A stretch of DNA of 64,000 nucleotides from positions 1,116,001-1,180,000 of the forward strand of contig NZ_CP019893.1 in the NCBI RefSeq assembly GCF_002156705.1. Reading direction: 5' to 3'. A program made the position numbers and the translations under genes. The stretch comes from Natrarchaeobaculum aegyptiacum (lineage in GTDB: Archaea; Halobacteriota; Halobacteria; Halobacteriales; Natrialbaceae). A model generated the notes under the pieces. The model did not search any database and was not told the DNA's origin. It saw only the letters and a list, made by a program, of their open reading frames with translations. Numbering within the stretch: the stretch's first letter is position 1; every line of letters begins with the position of its first letter. Below are positions 1 to 8,308 of the stretch, piece after piece.

Positions 1-391
1 GCTCGGCGAAACTCGGCGACGCCGTCGACTCCTGCTGGACGATCTCCCCGTCGCCCGCGAGATTCGCCTCGGCCTGATCGGAGAGGCCGTCGATATCATC
101 TACCTCGAGGCCAGCGAACTGGACGAGATACTGGTTTTCCGCCTGCGTCGACTGGATGCTGTCGGGTTCGACGTCGAAGGCTTGCTGAATCTCCGCCTCC
201 GAGGAGGTCGTCTCGATCGTCAGCTCCGCGCCGCCGGCGAAGTCCATCCCGAGTTCGACCGGCGACCCGGTGACCAGGAAGGTCCCGGTCAACACGAGCA
301 ACGCGACCGCAAGCACCGCCAGCGGAATCGCCGCGAGCTGGCGGTTGCTGTACCGGGTGTATTCTACCTCCGGTACGTCGAAATAACCCAT
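1..391 (-). CDS. secF: Protein-export membrane protein SecF (N-terminal part, cut by window edge)
   Basis: This is the first 130 residues of SecF, which with SecD assists the Sec translocon in moving proteins across the membrane. The protein starts MGYFDVPEVEYTRYSNRQ, followed by one hydrophobic segment at about residues 20-43 and then the conserved stretch GMDFAGGAELTIET at about residue 50, which opens the first extracytoplasmic domain. The start is the ATG at 389-391. The remaining transmembrane segments, and secD if it follows as usual, lie beyond the left edge. The identification rests on the N-terminal pattern typical of haloarchaeal SecF. Confidence 0.88.
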   Translation of the reverse strand, partial: MGYFDVPEVEYTRYSNRQLAAIPLAVLAVALLVLTGTFLVTGSPVELGMDFAGGAELTIETTSSEAEIQQAFDVEPDSIQSTQAENQYLVQFAGLEVDDIDGLSDQAEANLAGDGEIVQQESTASPSFAE

Positions 392-560
392 ATGCCGGAT
401 CACAGGAAGGCACCCCAAGTAAGCCTTCTCAATTTCTACAGCATTGCGCGAACAGAACGATTCGGTGGCGGCGTCGATTTCGCGGGTCTGGAGAGCAACG
501 AACCGGATACGAGATACGGCGGGCGACCGGCATCGAGTGGGCAGGCACCCGTTCTCGGGT

Positions 561-1034
561 TCAATCGGGCAGATACCGGATACTCAGGATACCGGCGTCG
601 GCCGACCGGCGCACCTCGACGCGAACCGCCTCGAGCCGTGCGGCACGGCAGACCGTCTCTTCGTCCTCGAGGACGTCTCGTGCGGCCGATTCGACCTCGC
701 TCTCGGGCAACGAGAGGACGTGAATCTCGCCCGTGCCGGCCCGCGGTTCGGTGACGAGGTCGCCGACGGCGGCGTCGGCTGCCAGTTCCTTCGCGTGCTG
801 GGTCGGCTCGAGGTCGCTGTCGACGAGGTCCACCCGTCGCCGCCCGCCGACCTCGACGACCTGCCAGGTGACCTCGAGCGGCGGGTCGGGTGCGACGGTC
901 GCCTCGAGAACGTCGTGGATCTCGAGGCCGGGATTCGACGCGAGCGTGTGGACCTGTGCGGTCTCGACGTCGCGGACGACGGCCGACTCGCTCTCGGCGT
1001 GCGTGACGACGAACGTGCCCGTCTTCTCGGTCAT
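561..1034 (-). CDS. DUF5812-type conserved haloarchaeal protein
   Basis: A 157-residue acidic soluble protein with no signal peptide or membrane segment. It starts MTEKTGTFVVTHAESESA and reads like a small beta-rich fold, with alternating hydrophobic strands such as DVLEATVAPDPPLEVTW. It resembles the haloarchaeal family DUF5812, whose function is unknown. The ATG at 1032-1034 is preferred over the longer reading because the upstream residues look like non-coding sequence. It lies between secF and a receiver-domain gene, all on the minus strand but with gaps of 70-170 bases, so a shared transcript is not evident. Confidence 0.7.
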   Translation of the reverse strand: MTEKTGTFVVTHAESESAVVRDVETAQVHTLASNPGLEIHDVLEATVAPDPPLEVTWQVVEVGGRRRVDLVDSDLEPTQHAKELAADAAVGDLVTEPRAGTGEIHVLSLPESEVESAARDVLEDEETVCRAARLEAVRVEVRRSADAGILSIRYLPD

Positions 1035-1105
1035 AGGCGAGCGTAGGACGCGAACGGCTTTCGGGGTTTCGACTCTCGGCGCGCCCGGCGGTACGCCTCC
1101 CCGAC

Positions 1106-1558
1106 TCACGCCGGCGTGGGTGGATGCTGAACGGCGTCGATCCAGAACTCCTCGATGGCCTGTGCGAGCGCGTCGAACTCGTCCGGATGGTCGGGCTTGG
1201 TCAGGTAAGCGTTGGCCGCCCGATCGTAACTCTCGAGAACGTCCTCGTGGGCCGCCGAACTCGAGAGGACGAGGATCGGCGGCGGCGGGTACTCGAGTTC
1301 CGACCGGAGCAACTCGAGGATCGTGAAGCCATCCATGCGCGGGAGGTTCAGGTCGAGCAAGACGAGGTCGGGGCTGGGCGTTTTCGCCTCGCTCTCACAG
1401 AGGTCGAAGTACTCCGTAGCCGCCTTCCCGTCCATGACGGTGTGGAACTCGACCTTCGCGTCGATCGACTTGAACGCCTCCTTCGTCAGTCGAACGTCAC
1501 CCGGGTTGTCCTCGACGAGGAGGATGTCGACGGGTTCGGTGGGTCTATGATCGGACAT
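1106..1558 (-). CDS. Single-domain response regulator (Rcp1-like receiver)
   Basis: A 150-residue stand-alone receiver domain with no output domain. The acidic pair is in DILLVEDNPGD (residues 11-21), the phospho-accepting Asp is D69 in LVLLDLNLP, the switch Ser/Thr region is LVLSSSAA near 97-103, and the conserved Lys is K121 in YLTKPD. All key residues are present, so it should accept phosphate from a histidine kinase, which is not encoded nearby. The Rcp1-like insertion between beta-3 and alpha-3 is common in haloarchaeal receivers. It is divergent from pgi. The ATG at 1556-1558 removes an implausible 63-residue extension. Confidence 0.88.
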   Translation of the reverse strand: MSDHRPTEPVDILLVEDNPGDVRLTKEAFKSIDAKVEFHTVMDGKAATEYFDLCESEAKTPSPDLVLLDLNLPRMDGFTILELLRSELEYPPPPILVLSSSAAHEDVLESYDRAANAYLTKPDHPDEFDALAQAIEEFWIDAVQHPPTPA

Positions 1559-1786
1559 GGCGTGGTCTCTGACAACTCTAGTCCTTCCGGGGGTGTAAGG
1601 GTAGTTCCTACACACGGTGGGGGTGGGGGAAAACCGAGGTTCGGGAATCCACAGCGTGATCGTGCTGTAAGTGTGGAGACAACAACGTTCGCGAGTGATA
1701 CTGTGGTGGGAGCGAGTCGGGACGACCGGTGGATCACCCCGACCCATCGCGGAACGCCTTTGCCCCCCGCCGTCACCTGCTGTAAT

Positions 1787-3085
1787 ATGGACGTCGACAT
1801 CGGCAACGCGCTCGCGTCGGTCGCCTCACCGGGCGTCTCGAGAGCGAGCCTCGAGCGACTCGACGAGCAGGTTGCCGCGGCTCACGGACGTATCGAACGG
1901 GGGATGGCAGACGGCGTACACGGCTACGAGGCGCTGAACCTCCCGGGGCGAACCGATCCCGACGAGATCCGGGCGGCCGTCGCGCCGGTGGCCGACTGTG
2001 ACGCGCTCGTGACCGTCGGCATCGGCGGCAGCGCGCTGGGCGCGGCGACGCTCGTCGACGCTCTCGAGGGCGACGGCACCGAGACGGTCTTCCTCGACAA
2101 CGTCGATCCCGACTGGGTAACGGGCCACCTCGAGGCCCTGCCACTCGAGTCGACGGCGATCAACGTCGTCTCGCGCTCGGGGACGACCGCCGAAACGCTG
2201 GCGAACTTCCTCGTCGTCCGCGAGGCCTTCGAATCGGCAGGTGTCGACTGGACCGAGCGAACGATCGTCACGACCGGCGAGTCCGGCCCGCTCCGTGATC
2301 TGGCCGACCGACACGACCTGCCTTCCCTGCGGGTCCCCGACGGCGTCCCCGGCCGCTACTCCGCGCTGTCGGCCGTTGGACTCGTCGCCGCCGCAGCCTG
2401 CAACCTCGACCTCGAGGCGATCCTCGAGGGGGCGGCCGCCGAACGCGAGACGCTGACGGGATCGCTCTTCGAGTGTCCCGCCTACGCCTACGGCGCGACG
2501 AGTTACGCGCTCGACCAGCGCGGAGCCGGCGTGAACGCGATGATGCCTTACGCCGAATCGCTCGAGACCTACGCCGAGTGGTTCGCCCAGCTGTGGGCCG
2601 AGAGTCTCGGCAAGGACGACCTCGGGCAGACCCCGGTGCGCGCGCTCGGGGCGACCGACCAGCACTCCCAGCTCCAGCTCTACCGCGCAGGACCGAGCGA
2701 CAAGCTCGTCACGTTCGTCACCCCTCGCGAACGAGAGGATCGCCCGATTCCGTCGACGGAGGTCGAAGACCTCGCCTACCTCGGCGACGCGACCCTCGGC
2801 GAGTTGCTCGAGGCCGAGTTCGAGGCCACCGAGGCCAGCCTCGCCGCCGCCGGCCAGCCGAACGTCCGGATCGAACTCGAGCGCGTCGACGCCCACGAAC
2901 TCGGAGGGCTCCTCTACGGGATGGAAGCCGCCTGCGTGCTCGCGGGAGAACTCTACGGCGTGAACACGTTCGAACAGCCGGCCGTCGAGTGGGCCAAAAA
3001 GGCCACCCGCGGCCTGCTGGGCGGAGGTGACTTCGAGGAGGCCGACGCCGTCGCCGAGAAGACCGAACTGCGAATCGAGCGGTAG
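1787..3085 (+). CDS. pgi: Glucose-6-phosphate isomerase
   Basis: A 432-residue enzyme that interconverts glucose 6-phosphate and fructose 6-phosphate in the cytoplasm. It has the SIS-type sugar-phosphate fold: GIGGSALGAATL near residue 80, the phosphate-binding SRSGTTAET near 127, the family signature region around YAEWFAQLWAESLGK near 262, and the late motif ending in EWAKKATRGLL. The start is the ATG at 1787, which begins MDVDIGNALASV; the open frame extends much further upstream but that part is antisense to the receiver gene. Its length is typical of short archaeal/bacterial PGI forms. Confidence 0.93.
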   Translation: MDVDIGNALASVASPGVSRASLERLDEQVAAAHGRIERGMADGVHGYEALNLPGRTDPDEIRAAVAPVADCDALVTVGIGGSALGAATLVDALEGDGTETVFLDNVDPDWVTGHLEALPLESTAINVVSRSGTTAETLANFLVVREAFESAGVDWTERTIVTTGESGPLRDLADRHDLPSLRVPDGVPGRYSALSAVGLVAAAACNLDLEAILEGAAAERETLTGSLFECPAYAYGATSYALDQRGAGVNAMMPYAESLETYAEWFAQLWAESLGKDDLGQTPVRALGATDQHSQLQLYRAGPSDKLVTFVTPREREDRPIPSTEVEDLAYLGDATLGELLEAEFEATEASLAAAGQPNVRIELERVDAHELGGLLYGMEAACVLAGELYGVNTFEQPAVEWAKKATRGLLGGGDFEEADAVAEKTELRIER

Positions 3086-3218
3086 CAGGTCGGACTCGAG
3101 GGGCCGATCCCCCGGCGTCGGCGGCCCAGCGTCGGACGTTTCGGACCGTAAGATCGGGGATCACGCACTGGGGTCCTGGAACGGTGTCCCTTTCACTACC
3201 GAGCCGAATCGGTAGACA

Positions 3219-4382
3219 ATGACCGAGACGACCGGCACGGGCGACGACCCCGCTGCCGACCCGGAGACGACGGTCGGCTCGAGTGACGCGGGCGTGGTCC
3301 AGTTGCTCGGGCTCGTCGTCGCTACGCTGACGCTCGTCACCGCTGCGGTCCCGCTCGGACAGGGAATGGAGCCGGGAGCGGACATCGACGCACTCGCGGT
3401 GGTCGCCACCACGCTGGCGGCTCTCTTCGCGACGGTGGCATTCCTCGGTCGCCGGTTCGCCCTGCTTCGGGGTCGCACCAGCGGTCCGCTTGCTGCCGGC
3501 TCGGGGCTGGTGACGCTCCTGCTCTCGGGATACGCGATCAACCGGGGCGCCACCGGCGCAGTCGACCTCCCGGTGCCCGGGCTCGAGCCGATCCCGTCGA
3601 TGGCCGCTACGTTCGTTCTCGGGGCGGCAGTCGTCGGCCTCGGCGTCGCCGACGCCGCCTCCCTCTCTGCTCACGAAGTGAAACGCCGGACGCTCCGGCT
3701 GGTCGAAGCGATCGCTGTCGGCGTACTCGGCCTGCTCGCGATCGCTATCGCGATGAACCTGCTCGCGGTTCCCGCGTTCGCCCTTCTCGGTGACCTCTCC
3801 GAACTGCAACTACAGCTGCTGTCGTACCTCGCCTTCGCGGTCGGCCTCGGAAGCGTCGCCGCCGGCTATCTCGCCTGGTACGACCGCGACCGATCGTTTC
3901 TGGATCTGGCGGTGCCGACGCTCCGTGACGCCGGGTGGACCATCGCCGGGCTGATCGTCCTCTTCGTCGTCTTGCTGGCCGGGTCGTGGGTCATGTCCGC
4001 GACCGGGATGGAGGCGGCCGACCACGGAACCATCCTCGCAGTCGAGGAAAATCCCGAGTTGCTGTGGGTGATCCTGCCAGCGATGTTCCTCGTGGTCGGG
4101 CCGTTCGAGGAACTGCTGTACCGGAACGTCGTCCAGAAATCCCTCTACGAGACGTTCTCGCGGTACGGTGCGGTCGTCGTCACGAGCGTCGCCTTCGCAC
4201 TCGTCCACGCCCAGGCGTACGCGACGGCGGGTGCTGGACTCCTGCTGGCGAGCCTCGCGATGGTGTTCGGCCTGTCGCTCGTGCTCGGGACGATCTACGA
4301 ACGGACGGAAAACCTGCTCGTGCCCGCGATCGCTCACGGGGCGTTCAACGCCGTCCAGTTTACCATGGTCGTCCTCTGGTGA
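3219..4382 (+). CDS. CPBP-family intramembrane metalloprotease
   Basis: A 387-residue polytopic membrane protein with about eight to ten hydrophobic segments. The C-terminal half carries the three CPBP (Abi/Rce1-like) motifs: EELLYR within GPFEELLYRNVV, FALVH, and HGAFN within AHGAFNAVQF near the end. These supply the glutamates and histidines that bind zinc in the membrane. The first about 40 residues are a polar, acidic cytoplasmic lead. Substrates are unknown; relatives process prenylated proteins, bacteriocins or anti-sigma factors. It sits between pgi and nob1 and is convergent with nob1. Confidence 0.87.
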   Translation: MTETTGTGDDPAADPETTVGSSDAGVVQLLGLVVATLTLVTAAVPLGQGMEPGADIDALAVVATTLAALFATVAFLGRRFALLRGRTSGPLAAGSGLVTLLLSGYAINRGATGAVDLPVPGLEPIPSMAATFVLGAAVVGLGVADAASLSAHEVKRRTLRLVEAIAVGVLGLLAIAIAMNLLAVPAFALLGDLSELQLQLLSYLAFAVGLGSVAAGYLAWYDRDRSFLDLAVPTLRDAGWTIAGLIVLFVVLLAGSWVMSATGMEAADHGTILAVEENPELLWVILPAMFLVVGPFEELLYRNVVQKSLYETFSRYGAVVVTSVAFALVHAQAYATAGAGLLLASLAMVFGLSLVLGTIYERTENLLVPAIAHGAFNAVQFTMVVLW

Positions 4383-4443
4383 GCCCTGTCACGGGTGCCG
4401 TTCCCTGCCGTGAGACACCCGGCAGCAACAGACGAGTGGCGCA

Positions 4444-4902
4444 CTACTGTGGATTCTTCCGTGCCAGATCGCTCCCACAGATCGGGCAGCGATCCTTCTG
4501 CTCGTCGAACTCCCGGCCACAGCCCTGACACTGGTAGTGCCAGTGGCGCTGTTCGTCGATGCCTTCGCGGGCGATCACCTCCACCTCGACGTTCAGCTTC
4601 TCCGCGACGTTCTGCATCGCGTAGTCGTCCGTGACGAGCGTCGCGTCGAGTTCGAAACTGGCCGCGACGAGCCGAACGTCGGTGTCGGAGAGGACCTCGA
4701 GGTCGCCGGATTCCCGCGCCGCGCGGCGAACCTTCTCGGTGGTGTCCTCGTTGGGAATGTGGATGTGCATCCCGGAGCCTTCCATCGCGTCGAAGCGATA
4801 GGCGCTCTCGTCCTCGAGTTCCTCGCGGACGAGCGGGATGGTCGCTGTCTGTTCGGTCGTGTGAAAATCGTGAATAAAAGCCGACGAGTCGAGAACGTAC
4901 AT
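4444..4902 (-). CDS. nob1: Archaeal Nob1-type endoribonuclease (PIN domain plus zinc ribbon)
   Basis: A 152-residue protein with an N-terminal PIN domain (MYVLDSSAFIHDF, with later acidic residues in DTDVRLVAA and LVTDDYAMQNVA) and a C-terminal zinc ribbon with CQGCGREFD and CPICGSD. This is the architecture of Nob1, which matures the 3' end of 16S rRNA in the small-subunit precursor. It is four bases downstream of the PRC-barrel gene and surely shares its transcript. The start is the ATG at 4900-4902. The next gene over is infB on the other strand, an arrangement fitting a translation-related locus. Confidence 0.9.
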   Translation of the reverse strand: MYVLDSSAFIHDFHTTEQTATIPLVREELEDESAYRFDAMEGSGMHIHIPNEDTTEKVRRAARESGDLEVLSDTDVRLVAASFELDATLVTDDYAMQNVAEKLNVEVEVIAREGIDEQRHWHYQCQGCGREFDEQKDRCPICGSDLARKNPQ

Positions 4903-4906
4903 ACCG

Positions 4907-5152
4907 TTAGCGTTTGACGACGATGTAGTCTTTCACCGCCTGAACGCGGTTGACGGGGACGCGAAAGCGACCCTCCTCGTCGACCTCGAAGTCGATCGAG
5001 TGGGCCGGCACGTCTTCGTCCGGGTCGACGATCAGGTCGTGGAGTCGCCCCGTGGTGAGGTCCATCGTGATGTTGTGGAGGCCGCCGAGCTCGGTGCCGT
5101 CCGAACCCATGACCGCCTTGTCCGAGAGGTTCTCCGCGAGTACGTTGCTCAT
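4907..5152 (-). CDS. PRC-barrel domain protein
   Basis: An 81-residue single PRC-barrel domain: ALSDKAVMGSDGTELGGL-type opening near residue 8, then LTTGRLHDLIVDPDE and a C-terminal VNRVQAVKDYIVVKR. PRC-barrels bind RNA or protein partners; in the RimM family the domain contacts the small ribosomal subunit, and archaeal stand-alone versions are thought to serve RNA or ribosome work or cell division (CdpB-like proteins). It is the first gene of a two-gene unit with nob1. A TATA-like element lies about 25-35 bases upstream, so the message is probably nearly leaderless. Confidence 0.83.
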   Translation of the reverse strand: MSNVLAENLSDKAVMGSDGTELGGLHNITMDLTTGRLHDLIVDPDEDVPAHSIDFEVDEEGRFRVPVNRVQAVKDYIVVKR

Positions 5153-5173
5153 GCTACCCCGTACTGACTAGTC

Positions 5174-5186
5174 GGTATTAAAAACC
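5174..5186 (-). promoter_or_regulatory. TATA-like promoter of the PRC-barrel/nob1 unit
   Basis: On the minus strand this reads GGTTTTTAATACC, an AT-rich box within GC-rich DNA, centred about 28 bases upstream of the PRC-barrel ATG. This is the expected distance for a leaderless archaeal transcript. Confidence 0.5.
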
Positions 5187-5332
5187 ACGGGGCAGGCTCG
5201 AGCGAGACCCGGGAGCGACGCTGGAGTCGAAACGCGAGTGCGTTCGTCGACACTGCCGAAAGAGCCCGCATGACGATGGGTTTAACTACCGCCCGAGGGA
5301 CGCACTAGGTAAGACCTTTTGGGTGGTTCATC

Positions 5333-7138
5333 ATGTCGGACACTGATACGGATACGCGCGACCCCACGTCTCTCAGGACCCCGATCGTCGCCGTCCTCGG
5401 ACACGTCGATCACGGTAAGACGAGTCTCCTCGACAAGATCCGCGGCTCCGCGGTCATCGAGGGTGAAGCAGGTGCGATTACCCAGCACATCGGCGCGACA
5501 GCCGTGCCGCTCGACGTCGTCTCCTCGATTGCCGGTGACCTCGTCAATCCGGACGACTTCGACCTCCCCGGCCTGCTGTTTATCGACACGCCGGGTCACC
5601 ACTCCTTTACGACACTTCGCTCACGCGGGGGCGCGCTCGCCGACATCGCCATCCTCGTCGTCGACGTCAACGACGGCTTCCAGCCACAGACGCTCGAGGC
5701 CCTGGACATCCTCAAGCGCTCCCAGACGCCGTTTATCGTCGCGGCGAACAAGATCGACACCGTCCCCGGCTGGAACGCGAACGAGGATACGCCGATCAAC
5801 GCGACCTACGAGTCCCAGACCGACCGCGTGACCTCCCGGCTCGACGAAAGTCTCTACAAGATCATCGGTAATCTCTCCGACGAGGGCTTCTCCGCCGACC
5901 TCTACTGGCGGGTGCAGAACTTCCAGCGCAACGTCGGCGTCGTGCCCGTTTCCGCGATGACCGGTGAGGGCGTCCCGGACCTCCTCGCCGTCATGATGGG
6001 ACTCTCCCAGCGATACATGAAAGAGGAGATGGAGATCGACGTTCAGGGACCGGGCGTCGGCACCGTCCTCGAGGTCAAAGAGGAGAAAGGCTTCGGGACG
6101 ACGGTCGACATCGTCCTCTACGACGGCACGATCCGCGCGGACGACACGATCGTCGTCGGCGGGCAGAACGACCCGATCGTCACCGACGTTCGCGCGTTGC
6201 TCCAGCCCCGCCCGCTCGCGGAAATCCGCACCGAAAGCCGGTTCGAACAGGTCGACGAGGTCGGTGCCGCCGCCGGGATCAAGGTCGCCGCACCCGACCT
6301 CGGAGACGCGATGGCCGGCGCGCCCGTCCGCGTCGTCCGGAACCGGGACGTAGAGACCGTCGAGACGGAGGTGCAGGCCGAACTCGCAGACATCGCCGTC
6401 GACACCGAAGAACAGGGCGTCGTCGTCAAGGCCGACACGCTCGGCAGTCTCGAGGCGATGGCCGACGCACTCGAGGAAGCGGAGGTACCGATCGTCCGCG
6501 CGGAAGTCGGCGACGTCGCCCCGCGTGACGTCTCGGTCGCCTCGACCGCCGAGGACCCGAAACAGCAGGTGATCCTCGGGTTCAACGTCGACGTACTCGA
6601 CGACGCCGCCCACCGCGCGGAGGTCGACGACGTGACGATCTTCACCGACGCCGTCATCTACCAGGTGATCGAGGAGTACGAGGAGTTCGTCGAGGAGATC
6701 GAACGCGCCCAGCAGGACACCATCCTCGAGAACATCACCCGACCCGCCCGGTTCCGGATCCTCCCCGACCATACCTTCCGGCAGAACGACCCCGCGGTCG
6801 TCGGCGTCGAAGTCTACAGCGGCACCCTCCAGAACAACACGAACGTCGTCAAGTTCGAGGGCAACGAGCCAGACCGCGTCGGGCAGGTCAAGGGGATTCA
6901 GGACCAGGGCGAAGACGTCGACGAAGCGCGGGCCGGCGACCGCGTCTCCGTCGCCATCGACGGCCCGACAGTCGGTCGCCAGATCGAAGAAGACGACGTC
7001 CTCTGGACCGAACTCCCTGAAAAGCACGCCAAAATCTTAGAGCAGGAACTGACCGACGAGATCCCCGGCGACGAACTCGAGGCGCTGAACATGTATCTCG
7101 AGAAGTTGCGCAAGCGCGACCCGTTCTGGGGGAAGTAA
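5333..7138 (+). CDS. infB: Translation initiation factor IF-2 / aIF5B
   Basis: A 601-residue GTPase that promotes subunit joining and initiator tRNA placement. The G1 motif is GHVDHGKT at residues 23-30, G3 is DTPGHHSF near 84, and G4 is AANKID near 137. The length and lack of a long N-terminal extension match archaeal IF5B. Domains II to IV follow; domain IV contains ITRPARFRILPDHTFRQNDPA-type sequence near residue 465. No intein is seen. A TATA-like GGTTTAACTA lies about 50 bases upstream, and GGTGG lies 9 bases before the ATG at 5333. It ends exactly one base before the convergent VapB-like gene. Confidence 0.95.
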   Translation: MSDTDTDTRDPTSLRTPIVAVLGHVDHGKTSLLDKIRGSAVIEGEAGAITQHIGATAVPLDVVSSIAGDLVNPDDFDLPGLLFIDTPGHHSFTTLRSRGGALADIAILVVDVNDGFQPQTLEALDILKRSQTPFIVAANKIDTVPGWNANEDTPINATYESQTDRVTSRLDESLYKIIGNLSDEGFSADLYWRVQNFQRNVGVVPVSAMTGEGVPDLLAVMMGLSQRYMKEEMEIDVQGPGVGTVLEVKEEKGFGTTVDIVLYDGTIRADDTIVVGGQNDPIVTDVRALLQPRPLAEIRTESRFEQVDEVGAAAGIKVAAPDLGDAMAGAPVRVVRNRDVETVETEVQAELADIAVDTEEQGVVVKADTLGSLEAMADALEEAEVPIVRAEVGDVAPRDVSVASTAEDPKQQVILGFNVDVLDDAAHRAEVDDVTIFTDAVIYQVIEEYEEFVEEIERAQQDTILENITRPARFRILPDHTFRQNDPAVVGVEVYSGTLQNNTNVVKFEGNEPDRVGQVKGIQDQGEDVDEARAGDRVSVAIDGPTVGRQIEEDDVLWTELPEKHAKILEQELTDEIPGDELEALNMYLEKLRKRDPFWGK

Positions 7139-7345
7139 TCAGTTCTCGGGACGACCGTCCCGAAGCCCCGTGACGATCCGTTCGAGTTCTGCAGCGTCCG
7201 ACTCCGAGAGCGTCCCGAACCCGTCACGCCAGTCCCGAGATGATTCGTCGCACAGTCTGTCGACGACGTCACTGACGGTCTCGTCGTTCCGTTTGCTGCG
7301 TCGCAGCCGTTCGTACACGTCGTCCTCGAGGTCGATCGACTCCAT
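7139..7345 (-). CDS. VapB-like antitoxin-type small protein
   Basis: A 68-residue acidic protein, MESIDLEDDVYERLRRSKRN, with a short beta strand followed by helices (SVSDVVDRLCDE-like). This is the pattern of the haloarchaeal VapB/DUF7557 antitoxin-like families. No PIN-domain partner is adjacent, so it is either an orphan antitoxin or a small DNA-binding regulator. Its stop codon abuts that of infB on the other strand, leaving no intergenic space. Confidence 0.6.
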   Translation of the reverse strand: MESIDLEDDVYERLRRSKRNDETVSDVVDRLCDESSRDWRDGFGTLSESDAAELERIVTGLRDGRPEN

Positions 7346-7392
7346 CGTCGAGCCAGTATGCAGGTCGATTTTACAACGATTTCGGTGCTCAC

Positions 7393-7773
7393 CTAGTCGG
7401 ACTCGAGGACCTCGAGTCGAACCCGCGCCCCACCCTCGAGATCCGCGAGCGGATCGGTGTCCACGAGTTCGGCCACTACGGTGACCGGTGCCGCAGCCCG
7501 TGGTTCGTCCCCGACGCTGGCCGGTGTGGGCCCCCAGAACAGGCAGAGTTTCTCACCGGCTGGCCAGTAGGCGATCGTCCCGTCGGGGACGACCTCGCGG
7601 GCGTTCTCCGGCGGTGCCTCGAGTGAGAGGTCGACGTAGAGTTCGTCGCCCCAGCGGATCGCCTCCTCGGCGACCGGGAGCGCGTCTGCGAGCGCAGCGC
7701 GGGTTTCCGGCGCGCCGTCTGTCCAGATGGCCTCGAGTTCGCGACCGTCGACGGTGACGCGAATAGCAGTCAT
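7393..7773 (-). CDS. Cyclophilin-like fold protein (DUF3830/TM1367-like)
   Basis: A 126-residue protein starting [17 protein letters not shown]. It contains [22 protein letters not shown] and the segment [20 protein letters not shown], which is typical of the small cyclophilin-like beta-barrel family that includes TM1367. The TM1367 fold lacks obvious prolyl-isomerase residues and its function is unknown. The start is the ATG at 7771-7773; the longer reading would add 19 residues that look untranslated. It has no clear operon partner. Confidence 0.65.
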   Translation of the reverse strand: MTAIRVTVDGRELEAIWTDGAPETRAALADALPVAEEAIRWGDELYVDLSLEAPPENAREVVPDGTIAYWPAGEKLCLFWGPTPASVGDEPRAAAPVTVVAELVDTDPLADLEGGARVRLEVLESD

Positions 7774-7909
7774 ACGAGGAAGCGCGGACTCGAGGTACTT
7801 CGCGCCGTCGACTCGGCACCCACTGATCACGGTTCTGACAGTCGATCAGTCGAGTGATAGCACCGACTCCGGCAGGGAACGAGTCACGAAGTGGACTCGA
7901 GCCGGAGCG

Positions 7910-7918
7910 TTTATACGT
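7910..7918 (+). promoter_or_regulatory. TATA box of the cold-shock gene
   Basis: TTTATACGT lies 25-33 bases upstream of the cold-shock ATG at 7943. A GGAGG follows at 7923-7927 and AGAGGCA directly precedes the ATG, so both a strong archaeal box and a possible ribosome site are present. Confidence 0.6.
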
Positions 7919-7942
7919 ATCCGGAGGTTCTATTCAGAGGCA

Positions 7943-8137
7943 ATGGCGAAAGGAACCGTTGATTTCTTCAACGACACTGGCGGCTACGGATTCATCGAGA
8001 CTGAGGACGCGGACGAGGACGTCTTCTTCCACATGGAAGACATCGGCGGCCCGGACTTAGAAGAAGGACAGGAACTCGAGTTCGAGATCGAGCAGGCCCC
8101 CAAGGGCCCGCGCGCGACGAACGTCGAGCGCCTGTAA
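7943..8137 (+). CDS. Cold-shock domain protein
   Basis: A 64-residue single cold-shock domain, the usual length. It contains RNP1-like GGYGFIET and RNP2-like DVFFHMEDI, the nucleic-acid-binding surfaces of the fold. It starts [14 protein letters not shown], where most bacterial relatives have KWFN in place of DFFN. It binds single-stranded RNA or DNA and acts as an RNA chaperone. It is monocistronic with its own TATA box. Confidence 0.92.
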   Translation: MAKGTVDFFNDTGGYGFIETEDADEDVFFHMEDIGGPDLEEGQELEFEIEQAPKGPRATNVERL

Positions 8138-8308
8138 CAGGAATTCGACACAGCGGTATCGGCTCTTGAGTGCAGTATTTTACATCCCCGAGCGACTGCG
8201 CTGGTCGGCGTCGTACAACCTGCTCGAGCGAAGGCAGCGGTGAGAGCCAGCGGAAGAGCTACGCCGAATCCACCCCCATTATACGGATTCACTGATTACG
8301 ACCGAGCA

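Noticed and set aside
1124-1786. N-terminal extension of pgi by 221 codons
   Set aside because: It is antisense to the receiver gene at 1106-1558, and the protein similarity to glucose-6-phosphate isomerase begins only at the ATG at 1787.
5621-7027. A 468-codon minus-strand frame opposite infB
   Set aside because: Antisense to an unambiguous translation factor gene.
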